DNA of 64,000 bases, from assembly GCF_900102195.1 (NCBI RefSeq), contig NZ_FNBE01000003.1:124001-188000 (forward strand), in the 5' to 3' direction. Numbering within the stretch: the first letter of the stretch is position 1; each line of letters opens with the position of its first letter. The notes under the pieces are model-generated. The model was not told the DNA's origin, did no database searches, and saw only the letters and a list, made by a program, of their open reading frames with translations. This document shows, one piece after another, positions 19,030 to 30,639 of this stretch. The stretch is from Pseudonocardia oroxyli. Its GTDB lineage: Bacteria; Actinomycetota; Actinomycetes; Mycobacteriales; Pseudonocardiaceae. The position numbers and the translations under genes are program-made.

Positions 19030-19797
19030 ATGACCGATGTCACCGGAGCAGGCGCCGAGCTGGCCGGCCGGGCCGCCCTCGTCACCGGCGGGAGCCGCGG
19101 GATCGGCTACGCGATCGCCGAGGAGCTGCTGCGGCGCGGCGCCGCCGTCACGATCACCGGGCGCAAGGAGCCCGAGCTCGCCGCGGCCGCGGCCGCGCTC
19201 GGCGGCCGGGTGCTGACCGTCGCCGGCAACGCGGGTGACCCGGACTCCCGCGCCGAGGCCGTCGAGCGGACGGTGGCCGAGTTCGGCGACCTGTCGATCC
19301 TGGTCAACAACGCGGGGATCAACCCCCAGTTCGGGTCGCTGATCGACGCCGACCTGGCCGCCGTGACCAGGACGTTCGACGTCAACGTGGTCGCCGCGCT
19401 CGGGTTCGCGCAGCTCGCGTACCGGGCGGGGATGGCCGAGTCCGGCGGCGCGATCGTCAACGTCGCGTCCATGGCCGGGCTGCGCGCCACGGGCGCGATC
19501 GGCGCGTACGCCGCGTCGAAGGCGGCGCTGATCATGCTGACCCAGGAGCTGGCCGGGCAGCTGGCGCCCGCGATCCGGGTGAACGCGGTGGCCCCGGCCG
19601 TGGTCAGGACGCGGTTCGCCGAGGCCCTCTACGCCCACGACGAGGAGGGCGTGGCGAAGCGCTACCCGATGCAGCGCCTCGGCAGGCCCGAGGGCGTGGC
19701 GCGGGCGGTCGGTTTCCTGGTCTCCGACGCGGAGTCCGGCTGGATCACCGGCGAGACCATCCGGCTCGACGGCGGAGCACTGGCGTCGGGGCGCTGA
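19030..19797 (+). CDS. SDR-family oxidoreductase (FabG-like)
   Basis: 255 aa classical short-chain dehydrogenase. Cofactor motif TGGSRGIG (about 20-27) with TGRK after beta-2, favouring NADP(H); NNAG near 96; catalytic Ser in NVASMAG; Y-x3-K in YAASK (about 160-164); C-terminal GGAL. The substrate is not determined. It lies 8 bp before the lycopene cyclase gene on the same strand, so the two are probably cotranscribed. Confidence 0.9.
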   Translation: MTDVTGAGAELAGRAALVTGGSRGIGYAIAEELLRRGAAVTITGRKEPELAAAAAALGGRVLTVAGNAGDPDSRAEAVERTVAEFGDLSILVNNAGINPQFGSLIDADLAAVTRTFDVNVVAALGFAQLAYRAGMAESGGAIVNVASMAGLRATGAIGAYAASKAALIMLTQELAGQLAPAIRVNAVAPAVVRTRFAEALYAHDEEGVAKRYPMQRLGRPEGVARAVGFLVSDAESGWITGETIRLDGGALASGR

Positions 19798-19805
19798 GGC
19801 ACCCG

Positions 19806-20942
19806 ATGCTCGACGTGCTCGTGGCGGGCGGGGGACCCGCGGGCCGGGCGCTGGCGGGGGCGTGCGCGAAGGTCGGGCTGCGGACCGCACTGGCCGATCC
19901 CGCGCCGGAGCGCCCCTGGCGGTCCACGTTCGCGGCCTGGTCCGGCGAGCTCCCCCCGCTCCCCGACTCCGCGATCGCCTCCCGCTCCCGCGGCCGGGCG
20001 GTCGCCGGGCGCGAGCACGCGCTCGGGTGGGACTACACGGTCCTGGACACGGCGGGGCTGCGGGCCGCGCTCGACGAGGGCCTCGCGGGCGTCGCGCTGC
20101 ACCGGGCCCGGCTCGGCGAGGTGGAGGCCCGCCTCGGCGCCCGGATCGTCATCGACGCGACCGGCCACCGGCCCACCACGCGCCGCGTCGCCGCGGAGCA
20201 GACGGCCTACGGCGTCGTGGTGGACGAGGACCTCGCCGCACCGTTCGTCGCCCGCGGCGAGGCGCTGTTCATGGACTGGCGCCCCGACCACGGCCGCCCG
20301 GGATGGCCGACGTTCCTCTACGCCGTCCCGCTCGGCGGCGGCGCCGTGCTGCTGGAGGAGACGTCCCTGGCCCGGCGGCCGGGGCTCCCCCTGCCCGAGC
20401 TGCGGGAGCGGCTGCACGCGCGGCTCGCCCACCACGGGATCGCGGCGCCCGCGGACGCCCGCACGGAACGCGTCCGCTTCCCGGTCGACGGCCCGCTCAG
20501 CCCGTCCCCCCGCCGTCTCGTCGGCCCGGCCCGGCCCTCCGAGCCGGCCTTCGGCGCCGCGACCCCCCTCGTCCACCCGGCCACCGGGTTCTCCGTGGCC
20601 ACCGCGCTCACCCTCGCCCCCCGGCTGGCCGAGGCGCTGACCCGCCCCGACGCCGTCGCGGCCGCCCGGCGGGTGCTCTGGCCCGCCCCGGCGCTCGCCG
20701 TCCACGCCCTGCGGCGCCGCGGACTGGAGTCCCTGCTGCGGATGCCGCCCGCCCAGGTCCCGGCCTTCTTCGACGTCTTCTTCGGGCTCCCCGAAAGGCA
20801 CCGCTGGGCCTACCTCACCGCGCGTGCCGACCTGCCCGGCACGCTCGCCGCGATGGGAGCGCTCTACCGGCACGCGAGCTGGCCGCTGCGGGCCCGGCTC
20901 GTCGGCCCCGCGCTGGGGGTCGCCGCCCACCCCACCGGGTGA
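19806..20942 (+). CDS. crtY: Lycopene beta-cyclase (CrtL/CrtY type flavoprotein)
   Basis: 378 aa. Rossmann GGGPAG (8-13) for FAD, PWRSTFAAW (37-45), the cyclase signatures FMDWR (155-159) and EETSL (184-188), and a conserved C-terminal FFGLPERHRWAYL segment. It closes the ends of lycopene to beta rings. No other carotenoid genes (crtE, crtB, crtI) are in the window, so it acts on precursor made from elsewhere. Membrane-associated rather than integral. Confidence 0.87.
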   Translation: MLDVLVAGGGPAGRALAGACAKVGLRTALADPAPERPWRSTFAAWSGELPPLPDSAIASRSRGRAVAGREHALGWDYTVLDTAGLRAALDEGLAGVALHRARLGEVEARLGARIVIDATGHRPTTRRVAAEQTAYGVVVDEDLAAPFVARGEALFMDWRPDHGRPGWPTFLYAVPLGGGAVLLEETSLARRPGLPLPELRERLHARLAHHGIAAPADARTERVRFPVDGPLSPSPRRLVGPARPSEPAFGAATPLVHPATGFSVATALTLAPRLAEALTRPDAVAAARRVLWPAPALAVHALRRRGLESLLRMPPAQVPAFFDVFFGLPERHRWAYLTARADLPGTLAAMGALYRHASWPLRARLVGPALGVAAHPTG

Positions 20943-21028
20943 ACCCCACGCAGGTCACGGCCGGTCCGGACGCTGCTCGACGCCTACCCCCGGGTAACCT
21001 GCCGACACACCCGATCCCCGGAGGGCAG

Positions 21029-21478
21029 ATGTCCGCCTACACCACCGTCGTCGTCGGCACCGACGGATCGTCCACCTCGTACGTCGCCGTCGAGCGCGCC
21101 GCCGCGGTCGCCCGGGACGCGGAGGCCCAGCTCGTGATCGTCTCGGCCTACACCCCCGCCTCCCGGGAGGACACCGCGGACGCCGAGGACGTGCTCGGCG
21201 ACGAGGCCTACCAGGTCCGCGGCTGGACCCCCGCCGAGGAGGTGCTCCGCACCGCGGAGGACAGGGCGGCCGCGGTCGGCGCGCGGAAGATCACCAAGGT
21301 CGCCGAGGACGGGGCCCCGGCCGACGTGCTGCGCAAGGCCGTCGAGAACCACCGGGCGGACCTCCTCGTCGTCGGCAACAAGGGCCTGAACACGCTCAGC
21401 GGCCGCATCCTCGGGTCGGTGCCGTCGGACGTGGCCCGCCGCTCCGGGGTCGACGTGCTGATCGTGCACACCACCTGA
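21029..21478 (+). CDS. Universal stress protein (UspA family)
   Basis: 149 aa single Usp domain. N-terminal VVVGTDGSSTSYVAV and C-terminal LLVVGNKGLNTLSGRILGSV match the ATP-binding G-2x-G-9x-G(S/T) pattern. ATG at 21029 follows GGAGGG. It ends 10 bp before the adenylyl cyclase gene on the same strand. In mycobacteria some Usp proteins respond to cAMP signalling, so the pairing may be functional (inference). Confidence 0.93.
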   Translation: MSAYTTVVVGTDGSSTSYVAVERAAAVARDAEAQLVIVSAYTPASREDTADAEDVLGDEAYQVRGWTPAEEVLRTAEDRAAAVGARKITKVAEDGAPADVLRKAVENHRADLLVVGNKGLNTLSGRILGSVPSDVARRSGVDVLIVHTT

Positions 21479-21488
21479 CCGAGCACTC

Positions 21489-22526
21489 ATGACCTGGGAG
21501 CAGGACTTCGGGGAGTTCCTCGAGGCCGCGGCCCGCGGCGAGCGGCGGCGCCTCGACGAGTCGTCCGCGCTGGTCACCGCTCTGGAGGAGCGGGTGCTGG
21601 ACGGGCCGCGCCGCTACACCCGCGGCGAGGTGGTGGCGCGCGCGGGGGTCACCGAGGACGAGGCCCTGCGGCTGTGGCGGTCCCTCGGCTTCCCGGACGT
21701 GCCGGACGATCTCGTGTACTTCACCGACCGGGACGTCGAGGCCGCGAGCCTGCTCGCGACCGACCCGGCCGCCCGGGCGCTGCCCACCGACGTCCGCGAG
21801 ACCGTGATCCGGGCGATCGCCCAGTCCATGTCCCGGCTCGCGGACTGGCAGGTCGGCATGCTGGCGCGGATGGTGGCGGACCGGGCCGAGGGCGCCGAGC
21901 CCGAGAACGCGCTCGCGGCCGCCCGCGACCTGCTCCCGCTGCTCGAACGGGCCCAGACCTACATCTGGCGCCGCCACGTCGCCGCGGCGGTGTCCCGGTT
22001 CGTCGTCGGCCCGCTCGACGACGAGAACGACACGCGCGAGCTGACCGTCGGGTTCGCCGACATGGTCGGCTTCACCCGGACCACCCGGCGCCGCTCCCCC
22101 GCCGAGCTGGCCGAGATGATCGCCCAGTTCGAGGCCGTGACCACCGACGTCATCGGTGGGGGCGGCGGGCGGATCGTCAAGACCGTCGGCGACGAGGTGC
22201 TGTTCGTGACCGACACGGTGGCGGCGGCCGCCGAGATCGCGGTCGCCCTGCACGAGCGGGTGCGCGCCGAGCCGGTGCTGCCCCCGCTGCGGATCGGGCT
22301 CGCCGCGGGCGAGGTGCTCACCCGCTTCGGAGACGTCTACGGCGAGACCGTCAACATCGCCGCCCGGCTCACCACCCACGCCCGGCCGGACACCATCCTG
22401 GTCGACCGCGAGGTGCGCGAGGCACTGCGCGCGGACGACCGCTACCGCACCCAGCGCCTACGCCCGCTGCAGGTCAAGGGTTACCGCCACCTCCAGCCCT
22501 ACACCCTCCGCACTATGGAACCTTAA
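21489..22526 (+). CDS. Class III adenylyl cyclase with N-terminal regulatory domain
   Basis: 345 aa. The N-terminal ~170 residues are helical with a MerR-like segment (YTRGEVVARAGVTEDEALRLWRSLG, 43-67), as in the autoinhibitory domain of mycobacterial Rv1264/Rv2212 cyclases. The C-terminal catalytic domain keeps the full set: metal ligands D191 and D235, adenine-selecting K231 and D282, transition-state N289 and R293. It should therefore make cAMP. Soluble, no membrane segments. Its last codons (TMEP-stop) are the first copy of a 41-bp-period palindromic element. Confidence 0.92.
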   Translation: MTWEQDFGEFLEAAARGERRRLDESSALVTALEERVLDGPRRYTRGEVVARAGVTEDEALRLWRSLGFPDVPDDLVYFTDRDVEAASLLATDPAARALPTDVRETVIRAIAQSMSRLADWQVGMLARMVADRAEGAEPENALAAARDLLPLLERAQTYIWRRHVAAAVSRFVVGPLDDENDTRELTVGFADMVGFTRTTRRRSPAELAEMIAQFEAVTTDVIGGGGGRIVKTVGDEVLFVTDTVAAAAEIAVALHERVRAEPVLPPLRIGLAAGEVLTRFGDVYGETVNIAARLTTHARPDTILVDREVREALRADDRYRTQRLRPLQVKGYRHLQPYTLRTMEP

Positions 22527-22608
22527 CGCGGTTTTCGGGGCCCGAAACCGGCATTATGGCTCCATAGTGCTGGAATTGGGCGCGGGTTTCGACGTTATGG
22601 ATCCATAA
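22513..22608. repeat. Three-copy palindrome element, 41-bp period, at a convergent gene junction
   Basis: 14-bp palindromes related to TTATGGAACCATAA lie at 22513-22526, 22554-22567 and 22595-22608, exactly 41 bp apart. The 27-bp spacers carry GGTTTTCGGGGCCCGAAACC (22530-22549), itself an imperfect inverted repeat, and a diverged copy of it. The first palindrome supplies the stop of the cyclase gene and the last ends 5 bp before the sufT stop on the other strand. The same element with the same period recurs at 46517-46612. It could act as a bidirectional terminator or be a small mobile palindrome. Confidence 0.9.
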
Positions 22609-22613
22609 TGCGC

Positions 22614-22994
22614 CTAGACGCGGAACCCCAAGGCGCGCAGCTGCTCGCGGCCGTCCTCGGTGATCTTCTCCGGGCCCCACGGCGGCATCCAGACCCAGTT
22701 GATCGCGATGTCCTCGACCAGGCTGCCGTTGCTCGGGCCGGTGAGGGCGCTGCGGGCCTGCTCCTCGATGACGTCCGTCAGCGGGCAGGCCGCGGACGTG
22801 AGCGTCATGTCGATGATCGCCTTCTTGTCCTCGACCTTCAGGCCGTAGACCAGACCCAGGTCGACGACGTTGATCCCCAGCTCGGGGTCCACGACGTCCC
22901 GCATGGCCTCTTCGATGTCGTCGATCGAGGGACCCTCGCTCGACGCAGCGGGCTCCGGCATGCCGGCGGCACCCCGCACCACCTCTTCGGTCAT
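22614..22994 (-). CDS. sufT: SufT, MIP18/DUF59 family Fe-S assembly factor
   Basis: 126 aa from ATG at 22994. Residues about 25-120 form the DUF59 domain: EAMRDVVDPELGINVVDLGLVY and MTLTSAACPLTDVI, with the conserved Cys of AACPL. It helps mature iron-sulfur proteins. Last gene of the suf operon; its start overlaps the sufU stop as ATGA. Confidence 0.92.
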   Translation of the reverse strand: MTEEVVRGAAGMPEPAASSEGPSIDDIEEAMRDVVDPELGINVVDLGLVYGLKVEDKKAIIDMTLTSAACPLTDVIEEQARSALTGPSNGSLVEDIAINWVWMPPWGPEKITEDGREQLRALGFRV

Positions 22995-23437
22995 GACGTC
23001 TCCTCCTCCTTCACCCGCACCACGGCGTCCTTGAACGCCATCCAGCCCAGCAGAGCACACTTGACCCGCGCCGGGTACTTGGAGACGCCCGCGAAGGCGA
23101 TCCCGTCTCCGATGACGTCCTCGTCCCCGGGCACCTTGCCGCGGCTCTGCGCCATCTCCTGGAAGGACTCCAGGATCCGGAACGCCTCCTCGACGCTCTT
23201 GCCGACGACCAGGTCGGTCAGCACCGACGTGGACGCCTGGCTGATCGAGCAGCCGAGCGACTCGTACGACACGTCCTGCACGGAGTCCCCGTCCAGCTTG
23301 ACGCGCAGCGTCACCTCGTCCCCGCAGGTGGGGTTGATGTGATGGGTCTCCGCGTCGTACGGGTCCCGCAGACCGGCGCCGTGCGGCTGCCGGTAGTGGT
23401 CCAGGATGATCTCCTGGTACATCTGTTCGAGCTGCAT
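22991..23437 (-). CDS. sufU: SufU, zinc-dependent sulfur acceptor for SufS
   Basis: 148 aa. Zn ligands C38 and D40 (PTCGDE), C63 (LGCSIS) and C127 (VKCALLGW), as in Bacillus and mycobacterial SufU. It accepts persulfide sulfur from SufS and passes it to SufBCD. Starts one base after the sufS stop. Confidence 0.95.
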   Translation of the reverse strand: MQLEQMYQEIILDHYRQPHGAGLRDPYDAETHHINPTCGDEVTLRVKLDGDSVQDVSYESLGCSISQASTSVLTDLVVGKSVEEAFRILESFQEMAQSRGKVPGDEDVIGDGIAFAGVSKYPARVKCALLGWMAFKDAVVRVKEEETS

Positions 23438-23438
23438 G

Positions 23439-26672
<3,234 letters not shown>

Positions 26673-26676
<4 letters not shown>

Positions 26677-28109
26677 CCGACCGAACCCTCCATCTGCAGC
26701 TCGATCAGGCGGTTCAGCTCGAGGGCGTACTCCATGGGGAGCTCGCGCGCGATGGGCTCGACGAACCCGCGCACGACCATCGCCATGGCCTCGTCCTCGG
26801 TGAGCCCGCGGCTCATCAGGTAGAAGAGCTGGTCGTCCGACACCTTGGAGACGGTGGCCTCGTGGCCCATCTGCACGTCGTCCGTGCGGATGTCGACGTA
26901 CGGGTAGGTGTCCGAGCGGCTGATCGTGTCGACCAGCAGCGCGTCGCACTTCACCGTGCTCTTCGAGTTCTTGGCCCGGGGGTTGACCCGGATCAGGCCG
27001 CGGTAGGAGGTCCGCCCGCCGCCGCGCGCCACCGACTTCGAGATGATCGTCGACGACGTGTTCGGCGCCAGGTGCGTCATCTTCGCGCCGGCGTCCTGGT
27101 GCTGCCCCTCGCCCGCGAACGCGATGGACAGGACCTCGCCCTTGGCGTGCTCGCCCATCAGCATCACGGCCGGGTACTTCATGGTCACCTTGGAGCCGAG
27201 GTTGCCGTCGACCCACTCCATGGTCGCGCCCTCCTCGGCCTTGGCGCGCTTGGTGACCAGGTTGTAGACGTTGTTCGACCAGTTCTGGATGGTCGTGTAC
27301 CGCACCCGGGCGTTCTTCTTCACGACGATCTCGACGACGGCCGAGTGCAGCGAGTCCGACTTGTAGATCGGCGCGGTGCAGCCCTCGACGTAGTGCACGT
27401 ACGAGCCCTCGTCCGCGATGATCAGCGTGCGCTCGAACTGGCCCATGTTCTCCGTGTTGATCCGGAAGTAGGCCTGCAGCGGGATCTCCACGTGCACGCC
27501 CTTCGGCACGTAGATGAACGAGCCGCCCGACCACACGGCCGAGTTGAGCGCGGAGAACTTGTTGTCCCCGGACGGGATGACCGAGCCGAAGTACTCCTGG
27601 AACAGCTCCGGGTGCTCGCGCAGCCCCGAGTCGGTGTCCAGGAAGATCACGCCCTGCTCCTCCAGGTCCTCGCGGATCTGGTGGTAGACGACCTCGGACT
27701 CGTACTGCGCGGCGACACCGGCGACCAGGCGGGCCTTCTCGGCCTCCGGGATGCCCAGCTTGTCGTAGGTGTTCTTGATGTCCTCGGGCAGGTCCTCCCA
27801 GCTGGAGGCCTGCTTCTCCGTGGACCGCACGAAGTACTTGATGTTGTCGAAGTCGATGCCCGACAGGTCCGAACCCCAGCGCGGCATGGGCTTGCGCTCG
27901 AAGAGGTCCAGGGCCTTGAGCCGGAAGTCCAGCATCCACTGGGGCTCGTTCTTCAGGCGGGAGATGTCCGCCACCACGTCCGCGGAGAGTCCGCGGCGCG
28001 CGGTGGACCCGGCGACGTCCGAGTCGGCCCAACCGAAGTCGTACCGGCCGAGCGTCGCGAGCGTCTCCTCCTGTGTCAGCGCCTGCTGAGCCTCAGGAGT
28101 GGTCGTCAT
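26673..28109 (-). CDS. sufB: SufB, Fe-S scaffold subunit
   Basis: 478 aa, the normal length for an intein-free SufB; the M. tuberculosis protein carries an intein in this gene and no such insertion is present here. The C-terminal [21 protein letters not shown] signature is intact. It hosts the nascent cluster. The 5' end overlaps the sufR 3' end by 17 bp, linking scaffold and regulator translationally. Confidence 0.96.
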
Positions 28110-28848
28110 GCTGCCTCCCTCTCGGGGACGTGGTGGTCACTTGCCGCCCCTGGCCGCGTTCGGGTGCGATCAGGGGTACGTGGGTGGTGCACGCGGTGTC
28201 GCCGCGTGCGATCGTCGCCAGCCGCTGCACGTGCGTGCCCAGGACCTCGGCGAACGCCTCGGTCTCCGCCTCGCAGAGCTCGGGGAACTCGGCGGCCACG
28301 TGGGCCACCGGGCAGTGGTGCTGGCACAGCTGCACACCGGCGCCCGCCTCGCGGGCGGCGGCGGCGTAGCCGCGGGAGCTGAGGACCCGGGCGAGGGCCT
28401 CGGCCCGCTCCCCCGGTCCGCCCGCGGCGTGGATCTCCTCGACGGCCCCGCCGAGCAGGTCCCGCACCCGGGTGCGGGCGAACTCGCCCACCGCCTGCTC
28501 CCCCGCGTGCTGGGCGAGGAAGCGCAGCGCCGAGGTGGCCAGATCGTCGTAGCCGTGGCCGAACCGGACCCGGCCGGCGTCCGTCAGCAGGAAGTGCTTG
28601 GCCGGACGGCCGCGGGTGCGGCGGCCGCGGCGCGGGGCCTCCCGGACCTCGGCCTCGCCGTCCGCCAGCAACGCGTCGAGGTGCCTGCGCACCGCGGGGG
28701 CGGACAGGTGCAGCTCGGCGGCGACCTCGGCCGCGGTGATCGGGCCCTGCTCCATGAGCAGGCGCGCGACCGCGCGCCGGGTTCCTCCGGACAGGTCGAG
28801 CCCGGGCACCTGCGGCGCCCCGGTCTCGGTCGGTCCGGCTGTTTTCAC
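28093..28848 (-). CDS. sufR: SufR, Fe-S-sensing repressor of the suf operon
   Basis: 251 aa. N-terminal winged helix ([22 protein letters not shown], about 36-57) and a C-terminal cluster-binding region with C175, C179, C192 and C220. With a cluster bound, members of this family repress suf transcription. GTG start at 28848. A TATAAG -10-like box (28862-28867) lies so close to the start that the mRNA may be leaderless. First gene of sufR-B-D-C-S-U-T. Confidence 0.93.
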   Translation of the reverse strand: MKTAGPTETGAPQVPGLDLSGGTRRAVARLLMEQGPITAAEVAAELHLSAPAVRRHLDALLADGEAEVREAPRRGRRTRGRPAKHFLLTDAGRVRFGHGYDDLATSALRFLAQHAGEQAVGEFARTRVRDLLGGAVEEIHAAGGPGERAEALARVLSSRGYAAAAREAGAGVQLCQHHCPVAHVAAEFPELCEAETEAFAEVLGTHVQRLATIARGDTACTTHVPLIAPERGQGRQVTTTSPRGRQHDDHS

Positions 28849-28861
28849 AACACCAGTGTTG
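28848..28861. promoter_or_regulatory. SufR-type operator CAAC-N6-GTTG over the sufR start
   Basis: CAACACCAGTGTTG is an inverted repeat that fits the CAAC-N6-GTTG pattern described for SufR-family operators. It overlaps the first base of the sufR start codon and touches the -10-like TATAAG at 28862-28867, so bound SufR would block initiation. The divergent mptB start is 82 bp away. Operator function is inferred from the motif and its position. Confidence 0.75.
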
Positions 28862-28942
28862 CTTATATCCGCGCGGACGGCAAAGGCACCCCCGCCATGG
28901 GGTGAGCGGGCTCACTGGACCCGGGCTCCGTACGCTCACGGC

Positions 28943-30628
28943 ATGGCCTCGCCCGTCCTGCAGGATCCTGCCGTGGCGGCGCGGCGCGATCCCGCCCGGC
29001 TCGCCCGCAGGCTGGGGCTGACCGGGGCGCTGCTCATGGCCGTCGGGTCGTTGGGGGCGGGCGCGCTCCCGGTCCCGAACCCGCTCAACGGGCTGCGCCT
29101 GATCGGCCTGCCCGCGCGGAACGCCACCCTCGCCATCGCGCTGACCTACGCGGGCATGGGCATGCTGGTGCTGGCGTGGCTCTGGATCGGGCGGATGCTC
29201 TCCGCGCGCGGCGCGATCCCGCCCGCGCCGGACCGGGTGTCGCTGGGGCGCACCGGGATCCTGTGGGCGATCCCGCTGGCGATGGCGCCGCCGATGTTCT
29301 CCAAGGACGTCTACAGCTACCTCGCGCAGTCCGCGATCATGGCTCGCGGCCTGGACCCGTACGTCCTCGGCCCGGCCCAGGCCCTCGGCGTCGACGATCC
29401 GCTGACCCGCACCATCCCCACGATCTGGCGGGACACCCCGGCGCCGTACGGGCCGTTGTTCATCGCGGTGGGGCGCGGCATCACCGCGCTGACCGGCAAC
29501 GACGTCGTGTTCGGTGTGCTGGCCCACCGGGCCCTCGCGCTCGTCGGCGTCGGCCTGATCGTGTGGGCGCTGCCCAAGCTCGCCCGCCGCTGCGGGATGG
29601 AGCCCGGGCTGGCGCTCTGGCTGGGCGCGGCGAACCCGCTCGTGCTGTTCCACCTGGTCAGCGGCATCCACAACGAGGCGCTGATGATCGGCCTGCTGCT
29701 GGCCGGGCTGCATCTGGCGCTCGGAGACGGAGCTCGCGGAGTCGACCCTCGTCCCAGCGGCGGAGCTCGCGGAGTCGACCGTCGTTCCAGCGGCGGAGCT
29801 CGCGGAGTCGACCCTCGTCCCAGCGACGGAGCTCGCAGAGTCGACCGTCGGAGCGGTCCGGGGGATGCGCCGGTGCCGTGGGCGCGGTGGGTCGCGGGGG
29901 CGGCGCTGATCACGCTGGGCGGGTCGGTGAAGCTGCCCGCGCTGCTGGCGCTCGGGTTCGTCGGGATGGACCTGGCCCGGCAGTGGGGTGGCCGGTTCCG
30001 GGACGTCGCGCGCGCCGCGGGGCTGCTCGGCGCCGTCGCCGTCGGCGTGTACCTGGTCATCGGGTTCGGCACGGGGCTGGGCTTCGGCTGGATCCACACC
30101 CAGGGCACGGCCAACGAGATCCGCAGCTGGATGTCGCTGTCCACCGACCTCGGGCAGCTGTCGGGGCAGGTCGGGATCCTGGCGGGCCTCGGCGACCACA
30201 CCGACACCACGCTGGCGATCACGCGCGGGATCGGCGGGATCGCGATCGCCGCCGTCGTCGCGTGGCTGCTGTGGCTGTGCCTGAAGGGCCGCGTGGAGCC
30301 GGTCACGGGCGTCGGGGTGGGGCTGGGCGCCGTCGTCCTGCTCGGGCCCGTGGTGCACCCGTGGTACCTGCTGTGGGCGGCGATCCCGCTGGCCGCCACC
30401 CGCGGGATGCCGCGCTACCGCCGGTTCGCCCTCGCGGCGTCCGCCGTGATCGCGCTGATGGTCCCGCCGACCGGCGCGGACTTCAACTTCCGCGCCTACC
30501 AGCTGCCCTTCGCCATCCTGGCCGGCGCGGTGATGTTGCTGGTGGCGCTCGTGGTCCTGCGCGAGCTCGTCCGCCGGGAGTCGGGTGCTGAGTCGGGCCC
30601 CGACGCGGAGATCCGCGCGCCTTCGTAG
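28943..30628 (+). CDS. mptB: Polyprenol-phosphomannose-dependent alpha-1,6-mannosyltransferase MptB
   Basis: 561 aa GT-C membrane glycosyltransferase with about 12 or more hydrophobic segments. The catalytic loop Asp lies in MFSKDVYSYLAQ (near residue 118), with PHGP-like WRDTPAPYGPLF downstream and a C-terminal VVHPWYLLWAAIP segment. In Corynebacteriales it starts the mannan core of lipoglycans. It faces sufR, the arrangement of Rv1459c/Rv1460. Residues about 263-306 are a low-complexity insert from a 33-bp tandem repeat. ATG at 28943 chosen. Confidence 0.87.
   Translation: MASPVLQDPAVAARRDPARLARRLGLTGALLMAVGSLGAGALPVPNPLNGLRLIGLPARNATLAIALTYAGMGMLVLAWLWIGRMLSARGAIPPAPDRVSLGRTGILWAIPLAMAPPMFSKDVYSYLAQSAIMARGLDPYVLGPAQALGVDDPLTRTIPTIWRDTPAPYGPLFIAVGRGITALTGNDVVFGVLAHRALALVGVGLIVWALPKLARRCGMEPGLALWLGAANPLVLFHLVSGIHNEALMIGLLLAGLHLALGDGARGVDPRPSGGARGVDRRSSGGARGVDPRPSDGARRVDRRSGPGDAPVPWARWVAGAALITLGGSVKLPALLALGFVGMDLARQWGGRFRDVARAAGLLGAVAVGVYLVIGFGTGLGFGWIHTQGTANEIRSWMSLSTDLGQLSGQVGILAGLGDHTDTTLAITRGIGGIAIAAVVAWLLWLCLKGRVEPVTGVGVGLGAVVLLGPVVHPWYLLWAAIPLAATRGMPRYRRFALAASAVIALMVPPTGADFNFRAYQLPFAILAGAVMLLVALVVLRELVRRESGAESGPDAEIRAPS
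29722..29860 (+). repeat. 33-bp in-frame tandem repeat in mptB, sharing a 26-bp core with the pgi-like gene
   Basis: Four copies of a 33-bp unit start at 29729, 29762, 29795 and 29828, each encoding a variant of GARGVDPRPSG. The insert falls in a loop between membrane segments. The segment 29722-29747 matches the reverse complement of 41469-41494 at 25 of 26 positions, so the repeat core also exists in an unrelated gene 11.7 kb away. Confidence 0.9.
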
Positions 30629-30639
30629 ACTCACCCGTT

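Noticed and set aside
26862..28382. Long plus-strand frame opposite sufB
   Set aside because: Shadow of the sufB/sufR genes, with Arg/Val-rich composition and no domain.
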